Of a stretch of DNA of 64,000 nucleotides, positions 25,153 to 33,483 are shown one piece after another. The DNA lies in NCBI GenBank assembly GCA_028869385.1, contig JAGWSR010000021.1, forward strand, positions 1 to 64,000, written 5' to 3'. The notes below the pieces were generated by a model. It saw nothing but the letters and a program-made list of their open reading frames with translations. It was not told the DNA's origin and searched no databases. The number at the start of each line of letters is the position of its first letter. Within the stretch, counting starts at the first letter, position 1. The DNA is from a bacterium (GTDB lineage Bacteria; Vulcanimicrobiota; Vulcanimicrobiia; Vulcanimicrobiales; Vulcanimicrobiaceae). Made by a program: the position numbers and the translations under genes.

Positions 25153-25182
25153 AGTATACTCCCGGGGTCAAGACGCGGGCAA
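25153..25182 (-). promoter_or_regulatory. Probable sigma70-type topA promoter
   Basis: On the minus strand, TTGCCC (25182-25177), an 18-bp spacer and TATACT (25158-25153). The predicted +1 falls on or next to the GTG start codon. Confidence 0.5.
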
Positions 25183-25201
25183 ACGAAGCGGCACGGCGAG
25201 G

Positions 25202-25252
25202 GCGCGCGTGCGCGCGTACGCGTGCGCACGTATGCGCGCACACGTGCGCGCG
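25202..25252. other. 51-nt perfect purine-pyrimidine alternation (Z-DNA candidate)
   Basis: Every base from 25202 to 25252 alternates purine/pyrimidine, mostly CG and CA/TG steps with a single TA/TAT interruption type, for example GCGCGCGTACGCGTGCGCAC. The tract lies between the -35 boxes of topA (25177-25182) and of the H1-like gene (25255-25260). Confidence 0.85.
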
Positions 25253-25254
25253 AT

Positions 25255-25283
25255 TTGCAGAATTTGTCGAAATCCTTTATAGT
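25255..25283 (+). promoter_or_regulatory. Probable sigma70 promoter of the histone H1-like gene
   Basis: TTGCAG (25255-25260), a 17-bp spacer and TATAGT (25278-25283). It starts three bases after the alternating tract. Confidence 0.6.
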
Positions 25284-25299
25284 GCGCTTAAAGCGCACT
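25281..25299. promoter_or_regulatory. Operator-like palindrome over the start site of the H1-like gene
   Basis: AGTGCGCTT-A-AAGCGCACT, a perfect 9-bp inverted repeat that overlaps the end of the -10 box and the expected +1. The half-site GTGCGCT recurs at 25300-25306. This placement would suit a repressor. Confidence 0.5.
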
Positions 25300-25321
25300 G
25301 TGCGCTGTCCAAATAACGTCG

Positions 25322-25339
25322 TCGTCCCCCGGGGGACGA
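25322..25339. promoter_or_regulatory. 18-bp perfect palindrome next to the ribosome-binding site
   Basis: TCGTCCCCC/GGGGGACGA, directly upstream of GAGGAGGA. In RNA it could form a hairpin that partly hides the Shine-Dalgarno. The same GGGGGACGA arm recurs in the terminator after the gene. Confidence 0.45.
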
Positions 25340-25349
25340 GGAGGAATGA

Positions 25350-25829
25350 ATGGACTCCGATACCATGACGAATGGCGAAACGATGGGTGACGCCAAAAAA
25401 CCGCGCCGCAAAGCGACGCGCCGCAAAGCCGCCGGTACTCGCAAGAAAGCTGCGGGCGGACGTAAGAAGGCTGCGGGCGGACGCAAGAAGGCCGCGGGCG
25501 GACGCAAGAAGGCCGCGGGCGGACGTAAGAAAGCCGCGGGCGGACGCAAGAAGGCCGCGGGCGGACGTAAGAAAGCTGCGGGCGGACGCAAGAAAGCCGC
25601 CGGCGGACGTAAGAAGGCCGCGGGACGCAAGAAAGCCGCTGGACGCAAAAAGGCCGGCGGACGCAAGAAAGCCGCAGGCGGACGCAAGAAGGCCGCTGGA
25701 CGCAAAAAGGCCACCGGCCGCAAAAAGGCCACGCGCAAAGCCGCAGGCGGACGTAAGAAAGCCGCTGGCGGACGCAAGAAGGCCGCGGGCGGACGCAAGA
25801 AAGCTGCGGGCCGCAAAAAGAAAGCCTAA
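25350..25829 (+). CDS. Histone H1-like Lys/Ala-rich DNA-binding protein
   Basis: 159 residues. A short acidic start (MDSDTMTNGETMGDAKK) is followed by about 20 tandem copies of a KKAAGGR/KKAAGR type unit running to the C-terminus. The composition is nearly all Lys, Arg, Ala and Gly, as in bacterial H1-like proteins (Hc1/Hc2, AlgP, HupS tails) that coat and compact DNA. No structured domain is visible. ATG 25350 follows GAGGAGGA. The repeat number is likely variable between strains because the DNA itself is a near-perfect 21-bp tandem repeat. It is divergent from topA and ends at a strong terminator. Confidence 0.88.
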   Translation: MDSDTMTNGETMGDAKKPRRKATRRKAAGTRKKAAGGRKKAAGGRKKAAGGRKKAAGGRKKAAGGRKKAAGGRKKAAGGRKKAAGGRKKAAGRKKAAGRKKAGGRKKAAGGRKKAAGRKKATGRKKATRKAAGGRKKAAGGRKKAAGGRKKAAGRKKKA

Positions 25830-25849
25830 CGCACACGCGTAGCTTTAAT

Positions 25850-25891
25850 GAAGGGGGACGATCGTCACGATCGTCCCCCTTCAACATTTTT
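25850..25891. terminator. Strong bidirectional intrinsic terminator
   Basis: A perfect 15-bp stem (25850-25864 with 25868-25882, GAAGGGGGACGATCG) and loop TCA, followed by AACATTTTT. It ends the H1-like gene and probably also the converging TPR operon. Confidence 0.85.
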
Positions 25892-25894
25892 GCT

Positions 25895-27205
25895 TCAGCC
25901 GTGCGCGAGTTCGGCCCGCGCGTCCGCGGCTTCAAACGGATCGAACGCCGGGTTCATTCGCAGCGCTGCCCGCAACCGCGCGCGTCCGCGAGCGGCATCG
26001 CCGGTATGAATTTCGACGATGCCTGCGTGGTACTGGATCTCCGCATCCTGCGTTCCGTACCGCACCGCGCGCTCCGTGTACGAACGCGCGTCGCGCCACC
26101 GCCCCATCCGCGCGAGCACCCATCCGAGCGTGTCGTCGGCGTAGATCTCATCGCCGCGCTTCGCATAGTCGCTGCGGGCCGCGCGTAACGCCGCCCCCAG
26201 GTGCACGCGCCGCTGCGCATAGTAGTTGGCCAGGAGCCGGTCGTTGATGCCTTGCGTATTGAACAGGCGTTGTTCGGCATCGATGAGCGCGTCGGTCTGC
26301 GCCGCCGCATCGCGCTCGCCGAGGGCGCGCTGCGCGTCGGCTTCGTAGCCGAGCACCTGCGGCAGCGGATAGAGCTGCGCGCTCCGACTCGCGGCCGCGA
26401 GCGCCGCGTGCCAACGCTGCTGCGCCCGATAGAGCCGCGCTTGCCACATGAGCGCCATCGCATTGTTCGGAAAATCCGCGAGCGCCAGGTCGTACTCGCG
26501 TTGCGCCGCCCCAAAATCGCCCGCCTCGAAGGCGAGTTGACCCGCGCGCATGTGGAACCACGAGCGGGTGTAGGCCGGTATCGAGACATCGGAATCGATC
26601 GAGCGGATCGCGGTCGCGATCAGCGCGCGAGCGTGGTCGAGGTGCCCGGTCAATTCGTCGAGTCGCGCGCGAACGGAGTCCACGGTGGGATTCTCCGCCG
26701 GAGCGCGTGGAATGCGCGCGAGCGTGGTGTCGGCGCGCGAGTACTCGCCGAGCTCCATCTCGAGCGATGCGATCTGCGCGAGTGCGTTGGCGTTACTCGG
26801 TTCGCCCTCCCACGCCGCGCGCTCGTGCACGAGCGCCTTGCGGAAATGATGGTAGGTCAGCAGCGCCGCCGCGAGCGTCATCTGACCCGCGGTATTGCCC
26901 TGCGGCTGGAGCTGGATGGAGCGCTCCGCGAGACGCTCGGCGCGCGTCACGTCGGATAGGTCGCTCTGCTCGCGAAAGCGCTGGAGATAGAGTCCCGCGA
27001 GCATTCGCATCTCGATCTGATCGTCGGGATGCGCGCGCACCTGGCGCTCGTAGAACGATACCAGCCGGTCGCGCGACTCGTAGTCGCGGACGAGCGGCGC
27101 GGGCGTGAAGGACGCCGCGGGAGCACGGTGAGCGCCGAGCACCGGCCAGAGGGCGAGCGCCGTTACGGCGCCCGCCATGATGGCCGCGAGAGACCGTGCG
27201 GTCAC
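25895..27205 (-). CDS. Exported tetratricopeptide-repeat protein
   Basis: 436 residues. An N-terminal hydrophobic signal/anchor (about 5-30) is followed by many TPR-like units, e.g. RAERLAERSIQLQPQGNTAG, KALVHERAAWEGEPSNANAL, GAAQREYDLALADFPNNAMA and RDARSYTERAVRYGTQDAEI. It is probably a periplasmic scaffold. It is the last gene of the minus-strand operon with two transporters and the split DUF4331 protein, 15 bases after the lipoprotein, so it likely works with them. Confidence 0.82.
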   Translation of the reverse strand: MTARSLAAIMAGAVTALALWPVLGAHRAPAASFTPAPLVRDYESRDRLVSFYERQVRAHPDDQIEMRMLAGLYLQRFREQSDLSDVTRAERLAERSIQLQPQGNTAGQMTLAAALLTYHHFRKALVHERAAWEGEPSNANALAQIASLEMELGEYSRADTTLARIPRAPAENPTVDSVRARLDELTGHLDHARALIATAIRSIDSDVSIPAYTRSWFHMRAGQLAFEAGDFGAAQREYDLALADFPNNAMALMWQARLYRAQQRWHAALAAASRSAQLYPLPQVLGYEADAQRALGERDAAAQTDALIDAEQRLFNTQGINDRLLANYYAQRRVHLGAALRAARSDYAKRGDEIYADDTLGWVLARMGRWRDARSYTERAVRYGTQDAEIQYHAGIVEIHTGDAARGRARLRAALRMNPAFDPFEAADARAELAHG

Positions 27206-27220
27206 GCGAGAGACTCCACG

Positions 27221-27808
27221 CTAGATCGGAGCCTGCGCGTACGGGAATGCCGCGCCGACTTGATTGGTGGCCGCGACGTGATCGTCAGTGAGACACGGCG
27301 ACTCCTTGCCGTCGTCGGGCACGACGTTGAGCGCGGAGAGCGTGTTGCCGAAGAGCGCACCGAGCGAGATCTTGATCGTGTCGTCGGTCAACGAACGGCC
27401 GCCGAACGTGCTGCCGGTCGCGCCGCCCGTCTCGACGCCGAGGTAGGCCGCGGTCGTCGCGTTCTGCGAGAGATCGGCGACCATCTCGTTCGGATAGAGG
27501 ATGGACTGCAGCGCCTGCGCCGTCGCCGCGGAGCGTCCCGCGACGTTGGTCGTAAACGAACCGATCTCACCCTGCAGCGTCGGATCGTTGTAGGGCTCGG
27601 TGCGATTGGTCGTGTCGTGATCGGCGAAGTTTTCGAATGCCTCCTTCACCGCCGGACGCGAGAGCAATTCGACCTGCACGTACTTGGCGTTCGCACCGCT
27701 GCCGCCCGCCGACGGCGGATTGGGAATCGTGCCGCTACCGCTGCACGCGGCGACGCCGATGGCGAGCGCGGCACCGACGGCCGCGCCGATAACTAGATTC
27801 TTGATCAT
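27221..27808 (-). CDS. Lipoprotein equal to the C-terminal half of a DUF4331 domain
   Basis: 195 residues. A lipoprotein signal with lipobox GVAAC (Cys about 22) and a Gly/Pro linker is followed by the segment that ends DUF4331 proteins: VQVELLSRPAVKEAFENF, YLGVETGG, FGGRSLTDDTIKISLGAL and final DDHVAATNQVGAAFPYAQ. The family is exported and of unknown function. The missing N-terminal half is encoded by the gene directly upstream, nine bases away. Confidence 0.72.
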   Translation of the reverse strand: MIKNLVIGAAVGAALAIGVAACSGSGTIPNPPSAGGSGANAKYVQVELLSRPAVKEAFENFADHDTTNRTEPYNDPTLQGEIGSFTTNVAGRSAATAQALQSILYPNEMVADLSQNATTAAYLGVETGGATGSTFGGRSLTDDTIKISLGALFGNTLSALNVVPDDGKESPCLTDDHVAATNQVGAAFPYAQAPI

Positions 27809-27817
27809 GATTCTCCC

Positions 27818-28606
27818 TTAGCTCCCCGTCGTCGTCGCGGTCGTGGCCCACACGCCGACTTGGCCGAGTGCGGAACCGCTCGGTTCGAGCATCGTTTTCG
27901 GCAGTTCGACGGCGATCTGAAGCACGTTGAAATTGGCCAGGATGTTGCTCGCGGGCGTCGTTAGACAGCCCTGCGCATTACCCGCGGGGAAGCCGTTGAA
28001 CGACGACGCGGTGGCGGGCGGCGGCGTCGCACCGCTCTGATGGTACTGATAATTTCGATCGGGCACGATCTTGAAGAACTGCGCGAGATCGAAGAAGAAC
28101 GGATCGCGACGCGGACCCGCAAACACCTGGATTTGTCCGTTATCGAGCGAGGTCACCTGATTGAACGGCACGTTCCCGGTCGTCTTGACGAGCGTGTTCG
28201 TCGTGCCGACCTCGTTCGGCGCGGAGGGGCCGTACATGGTCAGCGTCTGACCCTGACCCGTCCCGTTGACGGTAAATTGGATAACGTTCTTTTCGGCGTA
28301 ATCCTTGTTCGCGATATTGCTCGCGATCTTGAACTGGTAGAGCACGGCCGGATCGAACGCATACTGCGCGCTCGACGACATGCCGCCGGGGATGAGCGGA
28401 TAGACGTCCATCGCGAGGACGACGTTATTGGCGTTGTCGGGCGCCGGATAGACGAAGAGATCGGTGATGTCGGCGCCGGGACGCGCGACGACGGTCGGCG
28501 AGTCTTGATGATCAGACCCGCGCGCCGCGCGCACGCCGTAGAGCGCGATCGTGAAGACGAGCAAAGCCGTCGTCGCGATCGTCGCGAAGGCTCGAAGAGC
28601 TCTCAT
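27818..28606 (-). CDS. Secreted protein equal to the N-terminal half of a DUF4331 domain
   Basis: 262 residues. A signal peptide (about 1-28) is followed by the DUF4331 opening SDHQDSPTVVARPGADITDL and FVYPAPDNANNVVLAMDVYP. The middle has DPAVLYQFKI, FAGPRRDPFFFDLAQF, and the last part NFNVLQIAVELPKTML ... VGVWATT, where full-length relatives continue into the half found in the next gene. The ATG overlaps the stop of the NiCoT-type gene. Confidence 0.8.
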   Translation of the reverse strand: MRALRAFATIATTALLVFTIALYGVRAARGSDHQDSPTVVARPGADITDLFVYPAPDNANNVVLAMDVYPLIPGGMSSSAQYAFDPAVLYQFKIASNIANKDYAEKNVIQFTVNGTGQGQTLTMYGPSAPNEVGTTNTLVKTTGNVPFNQVTSLDNGQIQVFAGPRRDPFFFDLAQFFKIVPDRNYQYHQSGATPPPATASSFNGFPAGNAQGCLTTPASNILANFNVLQIAVELPKTMLEPSGSALGQVGVWATTATTTGS

Positions 28607-29403
28607 GGTACTTGCTCCATTAGCGAGTCGACGCGGCGGGATGCGCGCGTCGCGTAAACAACCCAGACGAAGACGGCGAGGAGCGACGCGACGAGCGCGA
28701 GGCTTACCGACAGGTCCGAGACGGGCGGTCTCCAACCGAATTCGCAGGCGAATTCGTATGCCGCAACCGCGACGGCAAAGCTGGTGATGGCGAGGATCCA
28801 CACGCGCATGACCCGAGGGAGATCGCCGTTGCGATACGAGACGAGCCGATGCACGAGCACCGAATCGAGCGTATCCGTGCAGATCATGCCGGTCGAGAAC
28901 ATCGAGCCGACGACGAGCGCCCCGATCACGCCGGCGTCGGCGCCGAAGGCGACCGCGTACGCCGCGATCTGACTCGACGTCTCGAACCCGAATCCGAAGA
29001 GCAGGCCGACCGGAAGCGCGAGCCACGGCGAACTCCCCTCGCGCAGCGCGCGTGGCAGCATCCGCGTCTTCAAGCCGAAGAGCCGATCGTTCTGGCCCGC
29101 GGCGAGCTGACGCAGGTTGATCGCGGCGATGCCCAAGAGCACGACGATGGAGATCCACGTGCCGATGTGCTCGACGAGTGCGCCGTGCGCGGCGAATTTG
29201 GTGCCCAAGAAGCCCACGAGCGCCGCGATCGCGAGAACCATGACCGTGTGACCGCCGGCGAAGATCGCGCCGACGAAGCGCGAGAGGCGCGGCGCGCGAT
29301 CGGCCGAGTTGCGCGTGAGGTTATCGATCGCCGCGAGATGATCGGGATCGGCGCCGTGTCGCAGCCCGAGCGCATAGACGGTGAAGGCGTTGCTGAAGAT
29401 CAT
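28603..29403 (-). CDS. NiCoT/HoxN-like nickel-cobalt transporter
   Basis: 266 residues with about seven to eight membrane helices. The metal signature RHGADPDHLAAIDN (HX4DH, in helix II) is present, as are the GGHTVMVLAIAALVGFL and GLLFGFGFETSSQI segments of the NiCoT family. It probably moves Ni(II) or Co(II) across the inner membrane. The ATG overlaps the stop of the upstream NicO-type gene and its own stop overlaps the DUF4331 start, so translation is coupled. Confidence 0.85.
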   Translation of the reverse strand: MIFSNAFTVYALGLRHGADPDHLAAIDNLTRNSADRAPRLSRFVGAIFAGGHTVMVLAIAALVGFLGTKFAAHGALVEHIGTWISIVVLLGIAAINLRQLAAGQNDRLFGLKTRMLPRALREGSSPWLALPVGLLFGFGFETSSQIAAYAVAFGADAGVIGALVVGSMFSTGMICTDTLDSVLVHRLVSYRNGDLPRVMRVWILAITSFAVAVAAYEFACEFGWRPPVSDLSVSLALVASLLAVFVWVVYATRASRRVDSLMEQVP

Positions 29404-30926
29404 GCCTGCACCGCCGAGTGGGCGTGCGCGTGCTGCGCCGCGAGCGCATAGCCCGCGATCGCGAGGGCGGCGAGGCCGGCGATCGCCCATGCCGACGCAT
29501 GGACGCCCTGCGCGACGAAGCCTTGGCCCACCATCACCGCACCGACGAGCGAGATCAACGTCGCCGAGATCAGCGGCCCCGCTTGCACCAGGCGATCGAA
29601 GCGCCCGCTGCGCGAGGCCCACGCCGCGCCGTGCACCACTGCGATGCCGAGTCCGGTCAGCACGGCGGCCAGACCCATGCTAAAGATGACGATCAAGAGC
29701 AGGCCGTAGCCGAGTTGATGCAGGCGCAGCGCCGCGAGCATCACGACGATCGCCGCCGGACAGGGCGCCACGCCACCGCTCATCGCCGCGACGACGGCGC
29801 CGCGGAAATCGATCGGACCATCGCCCGGAATCGCGTGCGAATGCCCGTGCTCGTCACCGTCGCCGTGGTGGTGGTCGGCGGTGAAGCCGTGCGTGTGGCC
29901 GTGTTCGTCGCCGTGCTCGTGCCCGCGGCGCGCGGCGACGCTACGAGCGAGATTGCGCGCGCCGATAAACGCGACCGCGACGCCGGAGAGCAGGGTGATC
30001 CACGGATAGATGGATTCCGAAACGAAGCTCGCCGCGAAGAAGAGCACCACGCCGAGGATCAAGACGCCGATCGTATGCGCGAAGGTGAGCGAGGCCGCGA
30101 GGATCGCGGCTTGGCGAACCGTCGCTCGCGTACCGACGAGCGTGAAGGCGAGCAGCGCCTTGCCGTGTCCCGGCTCGATCGCGTGGAGCGCGCCGAGGCC
30201 AAAGGCGACGAGCATCGTCAAGAGCACGAAGAGCGGCGAACGATCGGAGCGCGCAAACATATCGGAGAGCGCGTTGGTGCGCACGATGGATGCCGAGCCG
30301 TTGACGTCGGGAGCCGCGTCGTCGCTCGCGACGAGATGCTGCGGCAGGCCGTGCGCATCGAGCGTGAAGCGCACGGCGCCGACGCGGCGCGGCGAACCCA
30401 CGAGTTGCCGCGGATAGTGCCGCAACTCGTGGGTCGGCTCGCTCCCCGGCGCAACGACGATGTCCTTCCAGCCGATGCGCCGGTCCGCGTACACTCCGTC
30501 ATTGACGCTCACGTCATGCGTACCGCGAGCGAGCGGCGAAGTGAAATCTGCAACCCAATAAAGAATCGGGAGTCCGCCCGCTCCGGGGCGCAACCGTGCA
30601 TGCACGTCGCGAAGGGTGAGCGTCACCGGAGCGCCGTCGACGCGAAGGTGAAATCCGTCGCGCACGGTCGCGACCTCACCATGCGCCCACGCCTGCAGCT
30701 GCGCGTCGTTCCACGTCGCGTTCGCGGAGCTCGCGCGCATGATCTGAAACGTCGGAATCTCCGCGATGTCGAGCACGTAGCGCACGCGCAACGTTCCCGA
30801 GCGCGCATCGAGCAGCGCGAGATGATTGATCGTGAAGTTGCCGAGCGGATGCGCGCTCGCGACGCCGCACGAGCCGATCAACGACAGCACGAAGGAGAGC
30901 AACCACACGCAGCGGTGTAATCGCAC
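29400..30926 (-). CDS. NicO/RcnA-type nickel-cobalt transporter with extracytoplasmic N-terminal domain
   Basis: About 508 residues. A signal peptide ends ASAHPLG. A 200-residue beta-rich exported domain (NFTINHLALLDARSGTLRVR ... EIPTFQ) is followed by the NicO-type transporter with six helices: LGALHAIEPGHGKALLAF, SLTFAHTIGVLILG and APCPAAIVVMLAAL. A His/Asp/Glu-rich cytoplasmic loop (HEHGDEHGHTHGF ... HHHGDGDEHGHSH) between helices III and IV is typical for metal binding. GTG 30926 is preferred because GGAGG lies five bases upstream. It is the first gene of the five-gene operon. Confidence 0.85.
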   Translation of the reverse strand: MRLHRCVWLLSFVLSLIGSCGVASAHPLGNFTINHLALLDARSGTLRVRYVLDIAEIPTFQIMRASSANATWNDAQLQAWAHGEVATVRDGFHLRVDGAPVTLTLRDVHARLRPGAGGLPILYWVADFTSPLARGTHDVSVNDGVYADRRIGWKDIVVAPGSEPTHELRHYPRQLVGSPRRVGAVRFTLDAHGLPQHLVASDDAAPDVNGSASIVRTNALSDMFARSDRSPLFVLLTMLVAFGLGALHAIEPGHGKALLAFTLVGTRATVRQAAILAASLTFAHTIGVLILGVVLFFAASFVSESIYPWITLLSGVAVAFIGARNLARSVAARRGHEHGDEHGHTHGFTADHHHGDGDEHGHSHAIPGDGPIDFRGAVVAAMSGGVAPCPAAIVVMLAALRLHQLGYGLLLIVIFSMGLAAVLTGLGIAVVHGAAWASRSGRFDRLVQAGPLISATLISLVGAVMVGQGFVAQGVHASAWAIAGLAALAIAGYALAAQHAHAHSAVQA

Positions 30927-30997
30927 GCGAACCTCCACTTTCTCGGGCGCTAGTTGTGCCTATAACGGAGCGTTCGCGCGCGTGGATTGCCGCATGC

Positions 30998-31033
30998 AAA
31001 AAAAAGATGCCCTCGGCGGCAGCCGAGGGCATC
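30998..31033 (-). terminator. Intrinsic terminator after oppF
   Basis: On the minus strand, the 12-bp stem GATGCCCTCGGC/GCCGAGGGCATC (31006-31017 and 31022-31033) with a 4-nt loop, followed by eight T residues. It ends the dxs-secG-oppD-oppF transcript just before the nickel operon promoter region. Confidence 0.9.
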
Positions 31034-31058
31034 GCGAGCTTCTTGTCTCGCGCGGCGA

Positions 31059-32098
31059 CTATGCGTCGCTCGCGAGAATCACCGGTCCGTTTGCGAGATC
31101 CGGCGCGCGTCCGTCGTGTTCTTCGACCCAATGGCACGCGGTGTACTGTCCGCGCCCGTATTCGCGAAACGCGGGCTGTTCGTGCCTGCAGCGCTCGAAC
31201 GCGACCGGACAGCGCGTGTGAAAGCGGCAGCCTTCCGGCGGGTTGACGGGCGAGGGAATATCGCCGGTCAGTACGATGCGCTCGCGGCGCTGATCGCGGC
31301 TCGGATCGGGAATCGGAATCGCCGAGAGGAGCGCTTGCGTGTACGGATGCAGCGGATTTTCGTAGAGCACGTCGCGATCGGCGAGTTCGACGATCTTGCC
31401 GACGTACATCACGGCGACGCGCGTCGAGATGTGGCGCACCACCGAGAGATCGTGCGCGATAAAGAGATAGGTCAGCCCGAATTGCGCCTGCAGATCCTCG
31501 AGCAGATTGATGACCTGGGCCTGAATCGAGACGTCGAGCGCGGAGACCGGCTCGTCGCAGACGATGAACTTGGGATTGACCGCGAGGGCGCGCGCGATGC
31601 CCACGCGCTGACGCTGGCCGCCCGAGAATTCGTGCGGATAGCGGTTGGCGCTGTACGGGCGCAGGCCGACGAGCTTCAGCAGCTCCTGCACGCGCTCCTC
31701 AACCTCGGCGCCTTTTGCGAGGCCGTGGATGCGAAGCGGTTCGGCGATGATCTCGCCGACCGACATGCGCGGATTTAAGCTCGCGAACGGATCTTGAAAG
31801 ATGATCTGCATCTCGCGGCGCAGTCGACGCAAATGCGCGCGGTCGAGCGTCGTGACGTCGGTGCCGTCGAAGTGAATCTCGCCGCTCGTCCGTTCGAGCA
31901 AGCGGAGAATCAGGCGGCCGATCGTCGTCTTGCCCGAGCCCGACTCGCCGACGAGGCCGAGCGTCTCACCGGAGGCGATCGAGAAGTCCACACCGTCGAC
32001 GGCCTTGACGTCGCCCACGTGGCGCGAGAAGAGCCCGGCGTGAATGGGGAAGTACTTGACGAGGTTGCGTACCTCGAGGAGCGGCTGCACCGGCTCGC

Positions 32099-32102
<4 letters not shown>
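31059..32102 (-). CDS. oppF: Oligopeptide/dipeptide ABC transporter ATP-binding protein (OppF/DppF type)
   Basis: 347 residues. Walker [15 protein letters not shown]-loop [17 protein letters not shown], signature [15 protein letters not shown], Walker [15 protein letters not shown] and the oligo_HPY C-terminal motif [20 protein letters not shown] with the conserved cysteines. GTG 32102 overlaps the oppD stop (GTGA). Permease and binding-protein genes are not in the window, so the substrate is unknown. Confidence 0.93.
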
Positions 32103-33100
<998 letters not shown>

Positions 33101-33108
33101 GTGCGGTG

Positions 33109-33483
33109 CTAGATCCCGGTGAGCGACAGGAAGAACGCGCACACGACGAAGATCACCGCCGCCACGCCCGTAATGCGCTGCAGCTGTTCTTCGGCGCCGA
33201 GACGACCGCGATAGGTGGATTCGACGCGTCCGCCGATCGTGCCCGAGAGGCCTTCTTGTTTGGTCGTCTGCAACGCGAGCAGCACGATCAACGCGACCGC
33301 CGCGACCACGAAGACGCCCGCAATCGAGTGCGTGAGCCAGCTCGCGTGCATTTGGAAGAAGGTTTGCGGCATCTGCACCTGCGGTGCCGTGAGGGTCACG
33401 GGCGCCGCGGCGCCTTGCGGCACCGGGAGCGAGGTGACTTGAACGTGGGGCTGCGCGGTTGCCGCCGCTGCGACTTGGCTCAA
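33109..33483 (-). CDS. secG: Preprotein translocase subunit SecG
   Basis: 124 residues, longer than usual because of a 45-residue Gln/Pro/Ala-rich N-terminal extension. The SecG core has two membrane helices (about 53-72 and 105-122) joined by the typical QTTKQEGLSGTIGGR loop. It is part of the SecYEG channel. The TTG start overlaps the dxs stop (CGTTGA). Confidence 0.8.
   Translation of the reverse strand: MSQVAAAATAQPHVQVTSLPVPQGAAAPVTLTAPQVQMPQTFFQMHASWLTHSIAGVFVVAAVALIVLLALQTTKQEGLSGTIGGRVESTYRGRLGAEEQLQRITGVAAVIFVVCAFFLSLTGI

Noticed and set aside
25350-25829. H1-like frame as mere repeat DNA without coding role
   Set aside because: It has a good promoter, Shine-Dalgarno, a non-repetitive acidic start and a terminator. 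Lys/Ala composition matches bacterial H1-like proteins.
29418-30920. 500-codon open frame antisense to the NicO-type gene
   Set aside because: It is an Arg/Glu/Asp-rich complement-strand shadow; the other strand has clear signal peptide, metal motifs and helices.
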